This document shows positions 9,144 to 18,803 of a stretch of DNA of 64,000 nucleotides, piece after piece (position 1 is the first letter of the stretch; every line of letters begins with the position of its first letter). The notes below the pieces were generated by a model, which saw nothing but the letters and a program-made list of their open reading frames with translations, had not been told where the DNA came from and made no database searches. This DNA comes from Cupriavidus sp. AU9028 (lineage in GTDB: Bacteria; Pseudomonadota; Gammaproteobacteria; Burkholderiales; Burkholderiaceae): positions 168,364-232,363 of the forward strand of contig NZ_JAIMCG010000008.1 in NCBI RefSeq assembly GCF_019795295.1. The letters are read 5' to 3'. A program made the position numbers and the translations under genes.

Positions 9144-9692
9144 ATGAAGACCGTTGGTGACAAGCTCGAACCGTTCCACGTTGTCGGTGTCAAGCCGGGT
9201 TTCAACAACCACGAAGAGAACGGCCAGTCCGCTTTCGAAGACATCACCGAGAAGTCGTTCGAAGGCAAGTGGAAGATCATTTACTTCTACCCGAAGGACT
9301 TCACCTTCGTCTGCCCGACCGAAATCGTGGCCTTCGCCAAGCTGAACCAGGACTTCGCCGACCGCGACGCAGTCGTGCTGGGTGGCTCGACCGACAACGA
9401 GTTCGTCAAGCTGGCATGGCGCCGTGAACACAAGGACCTGGACAAGCTGCCGTCGTACCAGTTTGCCGACACCACCGGCTCGCTGATCGACCAGCTGGGC
9501 GTGCGCGAGAAGGACGCTGGCGTTGCTCTGCGCGCCACCTTCATCGTCGATCCGGACAACGTGATCCAGCACGTTTCGGTGAACAACCTGAACGTCGGCC
9601 GTAACCCGGAAGAAGTGCTGCGTATCCTCGACGGTCTGCAGACGGACGAGCTGTGCCCGTGCAACCGCGCCGTTGGCGGCGCCACGCTGTAA
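9144..9692 (+). CDS. ahpC: Alkyl hydroperoxide reductase AhpC (peroxiredoxin)
   Basis: This 182-residue typical 2-Cys-like peroxiredoxin reduces H2O2, organic peroxides and peroxynitrite in the cytoplasm. The peroxidatic site is DFTFVCPTE (C57). C-terminal cysteines are C171 and C173 in ELCPCNR, a spacing seen in AhpC proteins that are recharged by AhpD rather than AhpF. The ATG at 9144 has a good AGGAG ribosome site 7 bp upstream. ahpD follows after 124 bp containing a 20-bp palindrome and a hairpin. The gap before it (8863-9143) holds no promoter I can defend. Confidence 0.95.
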   Translation: MKTVGDKLEPFHVVGVKPGFNNHEENGQSAFEDITEKSFEGKWKIIYFYPKDFTFVCPTEIVAFAKLNQDFADRDAVVLGGSTDNEFVKLAWRREHKDLDKLPSYQFADTTGSLIDQLGVREKDAGVALRATFIVDPDNVIQHVSVNNLNVGRNPEEVLRILDGLQTDELCPCNRAVGGATL

Positions 9693-9744
9693 GGTCGATG
9701 CGAACGTCCCTGCCGGCCAGGCCGGTAGGCACGCGCAGGACCGA

Positions 9745-9764
9745 GCGGGGGAATATTCCCCCGC
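9745..9764. repeat. Perfect 20-bp palindrome between ahpC and ahpD
   Basis: GCGGGGG, AATATT, CCCCCGC form an uninterrupted 20-bp palindrome just before the ahpC terminator-like hairpin. It could be an RNA hairpin that tunes ahpC versus ahpD expression, or a dimeric regulator's site. No function is shown by sequence alone. Confidence 0.7.
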
Positions 9765-9768
9765 CATC

Positions 9769-9791
9769 AAACCCGCCTGTGCGGGTTTTTT
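9769..9791 (+). terminator. Rho-independent terminator or attenuator after ahpC
   Basis: A stem AACCCGC/GCGGGTT with a CTGT loop is followed by a run of T. It lies between ahpC and ahpD, so it may let only part of the transcripts continue into ahpD, giving more AhpC than AhpD. Confidence 0.8.
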
Positions 9792-9816
9792 GAGCCCAAT
9801 GCGATAGGAGAATTTT

Positions 9817-10338
9817 ATGGAATTCCTCAGCACGATCAAGAATCTTGTCCCGGACTACGCCAAGGACATCCGCCTGAACCTGGACGGCACCATCGCCCGC
9901 TCTTCGCTGGAAGGCAACGATGCGGTCGGCGTGGCGCTGGCCGCGGCGTTCGCCGCCAAGAGCAAGATCATCGTCGATGCCATCCGCAATGCCGGCGTGC
10001 TGTCGCCCGAGGAATTGAACGGCGCATTGACGGCCGCCGCGCTGATGGGCATGAACAACGTCTGGTACCCGTACATCGAAATGGCGGGCGACAAGGATCT
10101 GGCGAGCCAGCCGGCAGGCCTGCGCATGAACGCGTACGCGACGCACGGCGGCGTGGACAAGCGCCGTTTCGAAATGTACGCGCTGGCCGCCTCGATCGTC
10201 GGCAAGTGCCACTTCTGCGTCAAGTCGCACTATGAACTGCTGAAGAACGAGCAGGGCATGACTTCGCAGCAGCTGCGCGATGTCGGCCGTATCGCCGCAG
10301 TGATCGCCGCCGCCGCGAACGTGATCGCCGCCGAGTAA
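9817..10338 (+). CDS. ahpD: Alkyl hydroperoxide reductase AhpD
   Basis: The 173-residue AhpD-fold (carboxymuconolactone decarboxylase-like) all-helical protein carries the thioredoxin-like active site GKCHFCVKSHYE (C131, C134). In the family it transfers electrons from lipoamide to AhpC, and it has weak peroxidase activity itself. The ATG at 9817 has ATAGGAG 6-12 bp upstream. Pairing with ahpC fits an AhpC/AhpD peroxide defence system using lipoylated enzymes as reductant. Confidence 0.95.
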   Translation: MEFLSTIKNLVPDYAKDIRLNLDGTIARSSLEGNDAVGVALAAAFAAKSKIIVDAIRNAGVLSPEELNGALTAAALMGMNNVWYPYIEMAGDKDLASQPAGLRMNAYATHGGVDKRRFEMYALAASIVGKCHFCVKSHYELLKNEQGMTSQQLRDVGRIAAVIAAAANVIAAE

Positions 10339-10360
10339 GCCGCGCCGTCCTGCGCATTGC

Positions 10361-10386
10361 CGGCCCCCTGACGGGGGCCGTTTTCG
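10361..10386 (+). terminator. Rho-independent terminator after ahpD
   Basis: CGGCCCCCTGACGGGGGCCG is a strong GC stem with a short loop, followed by TTTTCG. It ends the ahpCD unit. Confidence 0.85.
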
Positions 10387-10558
10387 TTCGCCCGGTGCGT
10401 CGGTGCGACACCGACTGCGCCCGCTGCCTGGCCGGCCTACAATGCGAGGCACGCCCCTGCAACGAAGCGGCTTCGGGCCGCCCGCCGGCAGGTTTCAGGG
10501 ATATGGCGCGACAATGCGCGCCGTCCAGATCGCCCCGCCCGGATAGCCGCGGATTGCC

Positions 10559-11140
10559 ATGAGTCAGCTGCCCTCCCCGTCGTCCCCCCGCTTCCACTAC
10601 CGCCTCGCCACCGCGTCCGACTGGGGCGATATCGCCACCGTCACCCAGGAAGCCTACGCGCAGTATCACCTGGAGATCATGGAGGACTGTCGCTCGTCCT
10701 TCCAGCAGGGAATGCGCTCGGTCCTCGCCTCAAACTCGGCCGAAATGGAATGGTGGGTGGCGGAGGCCGACCACGGCATCAGCGGAGCGGTCCTGTTCTG
10801 CCACCCTGGTGCCACCCTGCAGGCGCTGGACGGCAGCACCATCACGCTGGCGCTACCCGAAGCGCGGCTGCTTGCGGTCAGTACGAGCGCGCGCGGACTG
10901 GGGCTGGGACGAACGCTGATGCAAATCTGCATCGAGCGGGCACGCGACATCGGCGCGCCCGGCCTGATGGTGCGCACCATGCCGGAGATGGCGGCGGCCA
11001 ACCGTCTGTGCGAACAGATGGGCTTTACGCGCCGGACCGAAGCCGGCGCCCGCTCGGGACCGCTGGAGCGGCTGGTGGACTACGTCTATCCGGTAACGAA
11101 GGAAGCGCCACCGGAGCCGCCGGCGCAGCCCGCGCTCTGA
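10559..11140 (+). CDS. GNAT-family N-acetyltransferase
   Basis: The product has 193 residues with one acetyltransferase fold. The N-terminal strand YRLATASDWGDIATVTQEAY is typical of GNAT entry motifs. The acetyl-CoA pyrophosphate loop is read at LLAVSTSARGLGLGRTLMQ, and the C-terminal AANRLCEQMGFTRR is the usual motif B. The substrate is unknown. It converges on ispF, whose stop lies 17 bp beyond this gene's stop, so the two are not co-transcribed. Confidence 0.8.
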   Translation: MSQLPSPSSPRFHYRLATASDWGDIATVTQEAYAQYHLEIMEDCRSSFQQGMRSVLASNSAEMEWWVAEADHGISGAVLFCHPGATLQALDGSTITLALPEARLLAVSTSARGLGLGRTLMQICIERARDIGAPGLMVRTMPEMAAANRLCEQMGFTRRTEAGARSGPLERLVDYVYPVTKEAPPEPPAQPAL

Positions 11141-11157
11141 ACTGCGCGGCGGGCGTG

Positions 11158-11667
11158 TCAGTCCTGCGCGGCCCCGCCCTCGTTGCGCCAGATCAGCACC
11201 GCTGCCTGCGCGACGATGCCTTCCTGCCTCCCCTCGAATCCCAGCTTCTCGTTGGTCTTGGCCTTGACGTTGCAGCGGTCGGCGGGAATGCCCAGGTCCT
11301 CCGCCAGGTTCGCCACCATCGCCCCGATATGCGGTGCCAGCTTCGGCGCCTGCGCGATCACCGTCGCATCGACGTTGCCAACCGCATAGCCCGCGCGCCG
11401 CACGCGCAGCACCGCCTCGCGCAACAGGGCGCGGCTGTCGGCGCCAGCGAAGGCGGGGTCGGTATCCGGGAAATGGCGGCCGATATCGCCCAGCCCTGCC
11501 GCGCCGAACAGCGCATCGGTCACCGCGTGCAGCAGCGCGTCCGCGTCGGAATGGCCGAGCAGGCCGCGGTCATGGGGAATCGTCACGCCGCCGAGGATCA
11601 GCGGGCGGCCGGGCACCAGGGCATGGACGTCATAGCCCTGCCCGACACGAAAGTCGAAAGGCATCAT
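11158..11667 (-). CDS. ispF: 2-C-methyl-D-erythritol 2,4-cyclodiphosphate synthase
   Basis: IspF makes the cyclic diphosphate intermediate of the MEP isoprenoid pathway. The 169-residue product has the metal ligands in GQGYDVHAL (D13, H15), [25 protein letters not shown], and the C-terminal [17 protein letters not shown]. Its ATG overlaps the ispD stop in an ATGA arrangement (11664-11667), so it is coupled to ispD. Isoprenoid supply also feeds the HpnCDE route at the left of the window. Confidence 0.95.
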   Translation of the reverse strand: MMPFDFRVGQGYDVHALVPGRPLILGGVTIPHDRGLLGHSDADALLHAVTDALFGAAGLGDIGRHFPDTDPAFAGADSRALLREAVLRVRRAGYAVGNVDATVIAQAPKLAPHIGAMVANLAEDLGIPADRCNVKAKTNEKLGFEGRQEGIVAQAAVLIWRNEGGAAQD

Positions 11668-12419
11668 TCGGAATGGTCTCCAGGACTGGGGGCGGCAGGG
11701 GCGCCGCCGAGCAGGATTTCGGCGAGCGCGAAGTCCTCGGGCCAGGTCACCTTGAAATTGCGCAGCGAACCGTTGACCAGCCGCGGCTTCAGGCCGAGCC
11801 GCTCGATGGCGCTGGCCTCGTCGGTCACCTCCGCCCCGCACGCGAGCGCGTCTTCCAGCGCCTGGCGCAATACACCGATGCGGAACATCTGCGGTGTCTG
11901 CGCCTGCCAGAGGCCCTCGCGCGGCACGGTGCTGCCGATGCGGCTGGGCTCGGCGTCGGCACGCTTGAGCGTATCGGGCACCGGCACGGCGAGGATGCCG
12001 CCGATCGCGGCGTCGGGGCCGTCGCCCTCCACGGCCCGCACCAGCTGCTCGATCATCACCGGGGTCAGGCCGGGCCGCGCGGCGTCATGCACCAGCACCC
12101 AGTCGTGGTCGGCCGCGCCCAGTTGCGCCAGATGACGCAGGCCGTTCAGCACCGACTGATGCCGGCTCGGCCCGCCGACGAAGGCGGTATCGAAACGCAG
12201 CCCGGCAAAGACGGCTGCGCCGAAGCGCGCCTCCAGGGGCATGTCGTCGGGCGATAGCACCACGGCGGTGGCGGCGATCGATTCCGAGGCGGCGAAGGCG
12301 GCGAGCGGATACCAGATCAGCGGGCGCCCCGCCACTTCCCGGTACTGCTTGGGCAAGCCCGCGCCGGCGCGGCTGCCGGTGCCGGCGCAAGGAATCAGGG
12401 CAAAACGTCGTTCGGACAC
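11664..12419 (-). CDS. ispD: 2-C-methyl-D-erythritol 4-phosphate cytidylyltransferase
   Basis: IspD transfers CMP to MEP in the isoprenoid pathway. The nucleotide-binding N-terminus [20 protein letters not shown], the VLVHDAARP motif and VTDEASAIE near the C-terminus are all family signatures. I place the start at the GTG at 12419, which gives [13 protein letters not shown] and 251 residues; an in-frame ATG at 12509 would add 30 residues without family support. Start confidence is moderate. It overlaps ispF by 4 bp and is divergent from mfd. Confidence 0.92.
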   Translation of the reverse strand: MSERRFALIPCAGTGSRAGAGLPKQYREVAGRPLIWYPLAAFAASESIAATAVVLSPDDMPLEARFGAAVFAGLRFDTAFVGGPSRHQSVLNGLRHLAQLGAADHDWVLVHDAARPGLTPVMIEQLVRAVEGDGPDAAIGGILAVPVPDTLKRADAEPSRIGSTVPREGLWQAQTPQMFRIGVLRQALEDALACGAEVTDEASAIERLGLKPRLVNGSLRNFKVTWPEDFALAEILLGGAPAAPSPGDHSE

Positions 12420-12655
12420 GAAAGGGGGTTCCGGAAGGCGGGAATGAATGACACGAGGCGCGTCGGCGGGTTGGAATTCGGAGGCGGTTGCAGGGGCGCG
12501 CCGGTTCATGAGGTCCACCGGGCGCCGGCACGCCGGCCCCCGGCATTCTATAATACGGCCCTTGCTTCGACACCCCGCCCGCACTGCCGGCGGGGTGCTG
12601 TCGTTTGCTGCCGCCCCTGTTCAACGCCCGACCGTTCGCACGGTCCGACCGCTTA

Positions 12656-15600
12656 ATGTCCGACGCTTCGCCGCTGCCCCAGTCCCCCTCCTCCACCGCG
12701 CTGCCGGATGCCGTCCAGTTGCCGCTGCTGCGGCCGGGCCAGCGCCATCACGTCTTCGGCCTGCATGGCTCCGCCGATGCGATGAGCCTGGCCGCCTACG
12801 CCCGCCGCCACCGCGGCGAGATCGCCATGCTGTCGGTGGTCTGCGCCAATGCCGTCGATGCGCAGCGGCTGGCCGACGAGATTCCGTGGTTCGCGCCGGA
12901 GCTGCGCGTGCGGGTGCTGCCGGACTGGGAAACGCTGCCCTACGACAGCTTCTCGCCGCACCAGGACCTGATCTCCGAGCGGCTGGCGACGCTGCACGAC
13001 ATCCAGACCGGCCAGTGCGACGTGATGCTGGTCCCGGCGCAGACTGCCCTGTACCGCCTCGCCCCGCCGGCCTTCCTCGCTGCCTACACCTTCTTCTTCA
13101 AGCAGGGGGAATCGCTGGACGAGGCCGCGCTGAAGGCGCAGTTCACGCTGGCCGGCTACGAGCATGTCAGCGCGGTGATGCGCCCGGGCGAATACAGCGT
13201 GCGCGGCGGCCTGATCGATCTGTTCCCGATGGGCTCGCCGCTGCCTTACCGGATCGACCTGTTCGGCGACGAGATCGAGACCATTCGCGCCTTCGATCCA
13301 GATACGCAGCGCAGCCTGTATCCGGTGTCCGAGGTACGGCTGCTGCCCGGCCGCGAGTTTCCGCTCGACGAGCCCTCGCGCACCGCCTTCCGCGGGCGCT
13401 GGCGCGAGGTGTTCGAGGGCGATCCCAGCAAATCGCCGATCTACAAGGACATCGGCAATGGCGTGCCGTCTGCCGGCATCGAGTACTACCTGCCGCTGTT
13501 CTTCGAGTCCGCCGCGACGCTGTTCGACTATCTGCCGGAGGGGACACAGCTCGCCTTCGTCGGCCCTGTCGACGAAGCGGTGCGCCGCTTCTGGACGGAC
13601 ACGCAGCAGCGCTACGACTTCATGCGGCACGACCGCGAGCGGCCGCTGCTGCCGCCGTCGCAACTGTTCCTGAACGAGGAGCAGTTCTTCTCGCTGGCCA
13701 AGCCGATGGCGCGGCTGGTGCTGTCGGCCGCCGGCGAACGCGCAGGCGCTGCCGAGGGCGGTGCCGAAGGAGGCCAGCCCAGCGTGCAGACGGTGTCGTC
13801 GCCGCTGCCCGATGTGTCGGTCAACCGTCGCGCCGAGGACCCGCTGGTCAACCTCGAAGCATTGCTGATGCGCAAGCAGGCGCGGGTGCTGATGTGCGCC
13901 GATTCGGCCGGCCGCCGCGAGACGCTGCTGCAGCTGTTCGCCGAAAGCGGCCTGCGCCCGCAGACGGTCGAGGACTGCGCCGCCTTCCTTGCGGCCGATA
14001 TCCCCTTCGCGATCGCGGTGGCGCCGCTGCAGAGCGGCTTCCTGCTGCCCGGCGCGGCGCTGGCCTTCGTCACCGAGGCGGAGCTGTACGCCAATACCGC
14101 GCGCCGCGCCGGCCGCCGCAAGCAGGAACAGGCCAGCAGCGTCGATGCGATGGTGCGCGACCTGGCCGAGCTGAAGATCGGCGATCCGGTCGTGCACGTG
14201 GAGCACGGCATCGGCCGCTACCAGGGCCTGGTCACCATGGACCTGGGCCAGGGCGACGAGGAATTCCTGCACCTGGACTACGACAAGGGCAGCAAGCTGT
14301 ACGTACCGGTGCACCAGCTGCATGTGATCTCGCGCTATTCGGGCGCCGATCCGGACACCGCGCCGCTGCACCAGCTCGGCACGGGCCAGTGGGACCGCGC
14401 GCGCCGCCGGGCCGCGCAGCAGATCCGCGATACCGCCGCGGAGCTGCTGAACCTGTACGCGCGCCGGGCGCTGCGCGAGGGGCATGCCTTCGCGCTATCG
14501 CCGAAAGACTACGAGACCTTCGCCGAGAGCTTCGGCTTCGAGGAAACGCCGGATCAGGCCGCGGCCATCTCGGCGGTGATCGCCGACATGACCTCGGGCA
14601 AGCCGATGGACCGGCTGGTCTGCGGCGACGTGGGCTTCGGCAAGACCGAGGTCGCCTTGCGCGCCGCCTTCGTCGCCGTGCTGGGCGGCAAGCAGGTCGC
14701 GATGCTGGCGCCGACCACGCTGCTGGCCGAGCAGCACTTCCAGACGCTGTCGGACCGCTTCGCCGACTGGCCGGTGCGGATCGTCGAACTGTCGCGCTTC
14801 CGCACCAAGAAGGAGGTCGACGCGGCGATCAAGCAGATCAACGACGGCACCGTGGACATCGTCATCGGTACCCACAAGCTGCTGTCCAACGAGGTGCGTT
14901 TCCAGCGCCTGGGCCTGGTCATCATCGACGAGGAGCACCGCTTCGGCGTGCGGCAGAAGGAAGCGCTGAAGGCGTTGCGGGCTGAAGTCGACGTGCTGAC
15001 GCTGACCGCCACGCCAATTCCGCGCACGCTGGGCATGGCCCTGGAAGGCCTGCGCGACTTCTCGGTGATCGCCACCGCGCCGCAGAAGCGGCTGGCCATC
15101 AAGACCTTCGTGCGGCGAGAGGAAGACGGCGTGCTGCGGGAGGCCATCCTGCGCGAGCTCAAGCGCGGCGGGCAGGTCTACTTCCTGCACAACGAAGTCG
15201 AGACCATCGAGAACAAGCGCGCGCGGCTGGCCGAACTGGTGCCGGAGGCGCGCATCGCGGTGGCCCACGGCCAGATGCACGAGCGCGAGCTGGAGCGGGT
15301 GATGCGCGACTTCGTCGCGCGGCGCGCCAATATCCTGCTGTGCACCACCATCATCGAGACCGGCATCGACGTGCCGACCGCCAACACCATCCTGATCCAT
15401 CGCGCCGACAAGTTCGGCCTGGCGCAGCTGCACCAGCTGCGCGGCCGCGTCGGCCGTTCGCACCACCAGGCGTATGCCTACCTGCTGGTGCACGATCCCG
15501 AAGGGCTGACGCGCCAGGCGCAGCGCCGGCTCGAAGCGATCCAGCAGATGGAGGAACTGGGCTCGGGCTTCTATCTGGCCATGCATGACCTGGAGATCCG

Positions 15601-16171
15601 TGGCGCGGGCGAGGTGCTGGGCGACAAGCAATCGGGCGAGATCCACGAGATCGGCTTCCAGCTCTACACCGACATGCTGAACGCCGCGGTGAAGTCGCTG
15701 AAGGCCGGCAAGGAGCCGGACCTGATGGCCCCGCTGGCGGTCACGACCGAGATCAACCTCGGTACGCCGGCACTGCTGCCGAACGACTATTGCAGCGACG
15801 TGCACGAGCGGCTGTCGCTGTACAAGCGCTTGGCGAACTGCGAGCGCGCCGAGCAGATCGACGACATCCAGGAGGAACTGGTCGACCGCTTCGGCAAGCT
15901 GCCGCAGCCCGCGCAGGCGCTGATCGAGACGCACCGGTTGCGCATTGCCGCGCTGCCGCTCGGTGTGCGCAAGATCGACGCAGGCGAGGCATCCATCAGC
16001 GTGCAGTTCGTGCCGAACCCGCCGATCGATGCCATCCGCATCATCGACCTGGTGCAGAAGAACCGGCATATCAAGCTGGCCGGGCAGGACCGGCTGCGGA
16101 TCGAGGCGAAGATGCCCGACGTGGCGGTGCGGGCGCAGACCATCAAGCAGACGCTGCGGCAACTGGCCTGA
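12656..16171 (+). CDS. mfd: Transcription-repair coupling factor Mfd
   Basis: The 1171-residue product is a normal-length Mfd, the ATP-dependent translocase that removes RNA polymerase stalled at lesions and recruits UvrA. The N-terminal UvrB-like domains (LPDWETLPYDSFSPHQDL), the RNA polymerase interaction domain (about 510-580, GDPVVHVEHGIGRYQGL), helicase motif I GDVGFGKTE (about residue 660), motif II DEEH (about 755) and the C-terminal TRCF domain are all present. A low-complexity Ala/Gly-rich insert at about 360-378 (AAGERAGAAEGGAEGG) interrupts the N-terminal half. The ATG at 12656 is the start nearest the conserved region. Confidence 0.96.
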   Translation: MSDASPLPQSPSSTALPDAVQLPLLRPGQRHHVFGLHGSADAMSLAAYARRHRGEIAMLSVVCANAVDAQRLADEIPWFAPELRVRVLPDWETLPYDSFSPHQDLISERLATLHDIQTGQCDVMLVPAQTALYRLAPPAFLAAYTFFFKQGESLDEAALKAQFTLAGYEHVSAVMRPGEYSVRGGLIDLFPMGSPLPYRIDLFGDEIETIRAFDPDTQRSLYPVSEVRLLPGREFPLDEPSRTAFRGRWREVFEGDPSKSPIYKDIGNGVPSAGIEYYLPLFFESAATLFDYLPEGTQLAFVGPVDEAVRRFWTDTQQRYDFMRHDRERPLLPPSQLFLNEEQFFSLAKPMARLVLSAAGERAGAAEGGAEGGQPSVQTVSSPLPDVSVNRRAEDPLVNLEALLMRKQARVLMCADSAGRRETLLQLFAESGLRPQTVEDCAAFLAADIPFAIAVAPLQSGFLLPGAALAFVTEAELYANTARRAGRRKQEQASSVDAMVRDLAELKIGDPVVHVEHGIGRYQGLVTMDLGQGDEEFLHLDYDKGSKLYVPVHQLHVISRYSGADPDTAPLHQLGTGQWDRARRRAAQQIRDTAAELLNLYARRALREGHAFALSPKDYETFAESFGFEETPDQAAAISAVIADMTSGKPMDRLVCGDVGFGKTEVALRAAFVAVLGGKQVAMLAPTTLLAEQHFQTLSDRFADWPVRIVELSRFRTKKEVDAAIKQINDGTVDIVIGTHKLLSNEVRFQRLGLVIIDEEHRFGVRQKEALKALRAEVDVLTLTATPIPRTLGMALEGLRDFSVIATAPQKRLAIKTFVRREEDGVLREAILRELKRGGQVYFLHNEVETIENKRARLAELVPEARIAVAHGQMHERELERVMRDFVARRANILLCTTIIETGIDVPTANTILIHRADKFGLAQLHQLRGRVGRSHHQAYAYLLVHDPEGLTRQAQRRLEAIQQMEELGSGFYLAMHDLEIRGAGEVLGDKQSGEIHEIGFQLYTDMLNAAVKSLKAGKEPDLMAPLAVTTEINLGTPALLPNDYCSDVHERLSLYKRLANCERAEQIDDIQEELVDRFGKLPQPAQALIETHRLRIAALPLGVRKIDAGEASISVQFVPNPPIDAIRIIDLVQKNRHIKLAGQDRLRIEAKMPDVAVRAQTIKQTLRQLA

Positions 16172-16274
16172 ACGCGGGTCCGGGCGGGGGCGGAAACTCC
16201 CCCCGTGGCGGAATGGACGCCTTTCGGGAGCCGGGTGTAGGATCGGCCTGATCCAACTCCACTTCGCCCCAGCC

Positions 16275-17525
16275 ATGCAAGCCGACACCCAGCAGACCGC
16301 GATGCCCTCCTCCTCCACTCCCACGCGCACGGTGCCCGGCGCGGCGTGGGGCGAGACGCCGGACAGCGCGCTGGACTGGACGCGCCGGCTGATTGCCTTC
16401 GACACGACCAGCCGCAACTCGAACCTGGGGCTGATCGAGACCATCCGCGACCATCTCGCCGCCCAGGGACTGGACCCGACGCTCAGCTACAACCCGGCCG
16501 GCAACAAGGCGAACCTGTATGTCACGGTGCCGGCCGCCGATGGCGGCGTGCAGGGCGGCATCGTCTGGTCGGGCCACACCGACGTGGTACCGGTGGACGG
16601 ACAGAACTGGAGCATGGACCCGTTCGACCCGGTGGTGCGCGACGGCAAGCTGTATGGCCGAGGCGCCTGCGACATGAAGGGCTTCATCGGCACCGCGCTG
16701 TCGATGTTGCCGACGCTGCAGCAGGCGCGCCTGCGCGAACCGGTGCATTTCGCGCTGTCCTTCGACGAGGAAATCGGCTGCATGGGCGCGCCCTACATGC
16801 TGACCGAGCTGCGCGAGCGCGGCATCCAGCCCGCGGGCTGCATCGTCGGCGAGCCCACCAGCATGCGGGTGATCGTCGCCCACAAGGGGATCAATGCCTA
16901 CCGCTGCTGCGTCAAGGGGCACGCCGCCCACTCGTCGCTGACGCCGCGCGGGGTCAACGCCATCGAATACGCCGCCCGGCTGATCTGCTTCATCCGCGAC
17001 CTGGCCGATGAATTCCGCGCCCGCGGCCCGTACGACCAGGCGTTCGACGTGCCCTTCACCACCGCCTCGACCGGCACCATCCAGGGCGGCATCGCGCTGA
17101 ACACGATTCCGGCGCTATGCGAGTTCGTCTTCGAATACCGCAACCTGCCCGGGGTCGATCCCGAAGCGATTCTCGCCCGCGTGCAGCGCTACGCCTTCGA
17201 CGAGCTGCTGCCGCGGATGCAGGCCGAGCATCCGGACGCGGGGCTGACCATCGAGCGGATCGCCGCCGCGCCGTCGCTCGACGCGGCGGAGCAGGACGCG
17301 ATCACCCAGCTGGTGCGCGCGCTGACGGGCGACCGGGACATCAGCAAGGTCGCGTACGCCACCGAAGGGGGCCTGTTCCAGCGCGCCGGCATCCCGGCGG
17401 TGGTCTGCGGCCCCGGCGACATCCAGCAGGCGCACAAGGCCGACGAATATGTCGAGATCGAGCAGCTGGCCGCCTGCGAGCGCTTCCTGCACAAGGTGGT
17501 GGACAGCCTGCGGGTGCAGGACTGA
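16275..17525 (+). CDS. argE: Acetylornithine deacetylase ArgE
   Basis: ArgE hydrolyses N-acetylornithine to ornithine in arginine synthesis. The 416-residue M20 metalloenzyme has the zinc motif WSGHTDVVPVDG, the bridging Asp in YGRGACDMKGF, the catalytic Glu pair in LSFDEEIGCMGA, and the C-terminal GPGDIQQAHKADEY histidine. The ATG at 16275 gives an N-terminal tail of about 20 Ser/Thr/Pro-rich residues before the fold. It lies 103 bp after mfd with no terminator seen between them. Confidence 0.92.
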   Translation: MQADTQQTAMPSSSTPTRTVPGAAWGETPDSALDWTRRLIAFDTTSRNSNLGLIETIRDHLAAQGLDPTLSYNPAGNKANLYVTVPAADGGVQGGIVWSGHTDVVPVDGQNWSMDPFDPVVRDGKLYGRGACDMKGFIGTALSMLPTLQQARLREPVHFALSFDEEIGCMGAPYMLTELRERGIQPAGCIVGEPTSMRVIVAHKGINAYRCCVKGHAAHSSLTPRGVNAIEYAARLICFIRDLADEFRARGPYDQAFDVPFTTASTGTIQGGIALNTIPALCEFVFEYRNLPGVDPEAILARVQRYAFDELLPRMQAEHPDAGLTIERIAAAPSLDAAEQDAITQLVRALTGDRDISKVAYATEGGLFQRAGIPAVVCGPGDIQQAHKADEYVEIEQLAACERFLHKVVDSLRVQD

Positions 17526-17673
17526 CGCAAGCCTGCAGGGGGATTGACGCGGGGCCGCCGAAGGTTGCGGCAAGCCGGGGCGGCCAGTGCCAGCCCCCGG
17601 TTGATTACAATAGCGCCTCGCCACGGCGCCGCCTGCCGGCCGCGCCGCCTTTCCTCACGCAATCCCGCCTTCC

Positions 17674-18540
17674 ATGACGCTGATCGTCCAGAGCCTTGCC
17701 CCCCTCGCCGCTTCCGATATCGACATGCTGCGCCAGCTTGCCGGCGCGCCGGGCCTGACGCAGATCAGCGAAACGGTGGCACGCGCCGAGCTGAGCTCCG
17801 AACCCCGCGCCGACGGCAGCGACGGACTGCGCGATGCGCTGGACGACTGGTGCGGCCCGCGCGGCATCGATTGGGCGATCGTCCCCGGCAACCGCCAGCT
17901 GTCGGACTTCCGCCTGGTGGCGATGGACATGGACTCGACGTTGATCACGATCGAGTGCATCGACGAGATCGCCGACTTCTGCGGACTGAAGGCAGAGGTG
18001 TCGGCCATTACCGAAGCCGCGATGCGTGGCGAGATCACCGATTTCAACGAAAGCCTGCGGCGCCGGGTGGCCCTGCTCAAGGGCCTGGACGCCAGCGTGC
18101 TCGACCGCGTCTACGCCGAGCGGCTGCGGCTGTCGCCCGGTGCCGAACGGATGCTGGAAGCCGTCCGCGCGGCGGGCCTGCGCACGCTGCTCGTCTCGGG
18201 CGGTTTCGTTCACTTCACCGGGCAGCTGCAATCCCGGCTGCAACTGGACTTCACCCGCGCGAACACGCTGGAGATCGTCGATGGCAAGCTGACGGGCCAG
18301 GTGCTCGGCGAGATCGTCAATGCCGAAGTCAAGGCGCGCACGGTGCTGGAAACCTGCGCAGCGATCGGCGCGCGTCCCGAGCAGGCCATCGTGATGGGCG
18401 ACGGCTCCAACGACCTGAAGATGATGGCGGTCGCGGGCCTGTCGGTGGCCTTCCGTGCCAAGCCGGTGGTGCGGGCGAAGGCCGACGTCGCGTTCAATCA
18501 CGTCGGCCTGGACGGCCTGCTGTCGCTGTTTCCGGTCTGA
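17674..18540 (+). CDS. serB: Phosphoserine phosphatase SerB
   Basis: SerB makes L-serine from phosphoserine. The 288-residue protein has an N-terminal regulatory region (1-80) and a HAD phosphatase domain. Motif I is MDMDSTLI (nucleophile D85, acid D87), motif II LLVSGGF, and motif III/IV VMGDGSNDLKMM. Length and order match proteobacterial SerB. A GC-rich repeat follows the stop. Confidence 0.95.
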   Translation: MTLIVQSLAPLAASDIDMLRQLAGAPGLTQISETVARAELSSEPRADGSDGLRDALDDWCGPRGIDWAIVPGNRQLSDFRLVAMDMDSTLITIECIDEIADFCGLKAEVSAITEAAMRGEITDFNESLRRRVALLKGLDASVLDRVYAERLRLSPGAERMLEAVRAAGLRTLLVSGGFVHFTGQLQSRLQLDFTRANTLEIVDGKLTGQVLGEIVNAEVKARTVLETCAAIGARPEQAIVMGDGSNDLKMMAVAGLSVAFRAKPVVRAKADVAFNHVGLDGLLSLFPV

Positions 18541-18565
18541 GGCGAGCGCAGCGCCCGAAAACCAA

Positions 18566-18695
18566 CCCCTCTCCCCGGCCCTCTCCCCTTGACGGGGAGA
18601 GGGAGCACACCGCCAGCGGTGGAACCGCCGCCGATTGTCTCCCCTCGCCCGCTTGCGGGAGAGGGCCGGGTGAGAGGGCCGGGTGAGAGGGCAAG
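18566..18695. repeat. Dispersed GC-rich intergenic repeat, copy 1
   Basis: The stretch is built from CCCTCTCCC/GGGAGAGGG half-sites, with GGGAGCACACC in the middle, which is the reverse complement of GGTGTGCTCCC seen in copies at 54285 and 63775. A 13-bp unit (GCCGGGTGAGAGG) is repeated twice in tandem near 18664-18690. It lies between serB and the DUF3325 gene and can fold into several hairpins, so it might also serve as a transcript end. Confidence 0.7.
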
Positions 18696-18744
18696 CGGCA
18701 GCCAACGCACAGGCAAGTCCAATAATCGTCCTTGCCCTCCAAAT

Positions 18745-18759
18745 TGCGAATCATTATCA
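18745..18759 (+). promoter_or_regulatory. Fur box (7-1-7)
   Basis: TGCGAAT, C, ATTATCA matches the 7-1-7 Fur inverted repeat (TGATAAT-N-ATTATCA) at 12 of 14 positions. It is 45 bp ahead of the DUF3325 start. This predicts ferric-iron repression of the DUF3325-DUF3649-PepSY unit. Confidence 0.75.
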
Positions 18760-18803
18760 TTCAGTTTTCGCCGAACCCTGTTGCGAAAGGAATGGATTCG
18801 CCT

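Noticed and set aside
14495-16444. A long open frame (649 codons) antisense to mfd, and other antisense frames inside mfd
   Set aside because: High-GC codon structure of mfd leaves the opposite strand open; no domain or start signal, and composition is Arg/Gln-rich nonsense.
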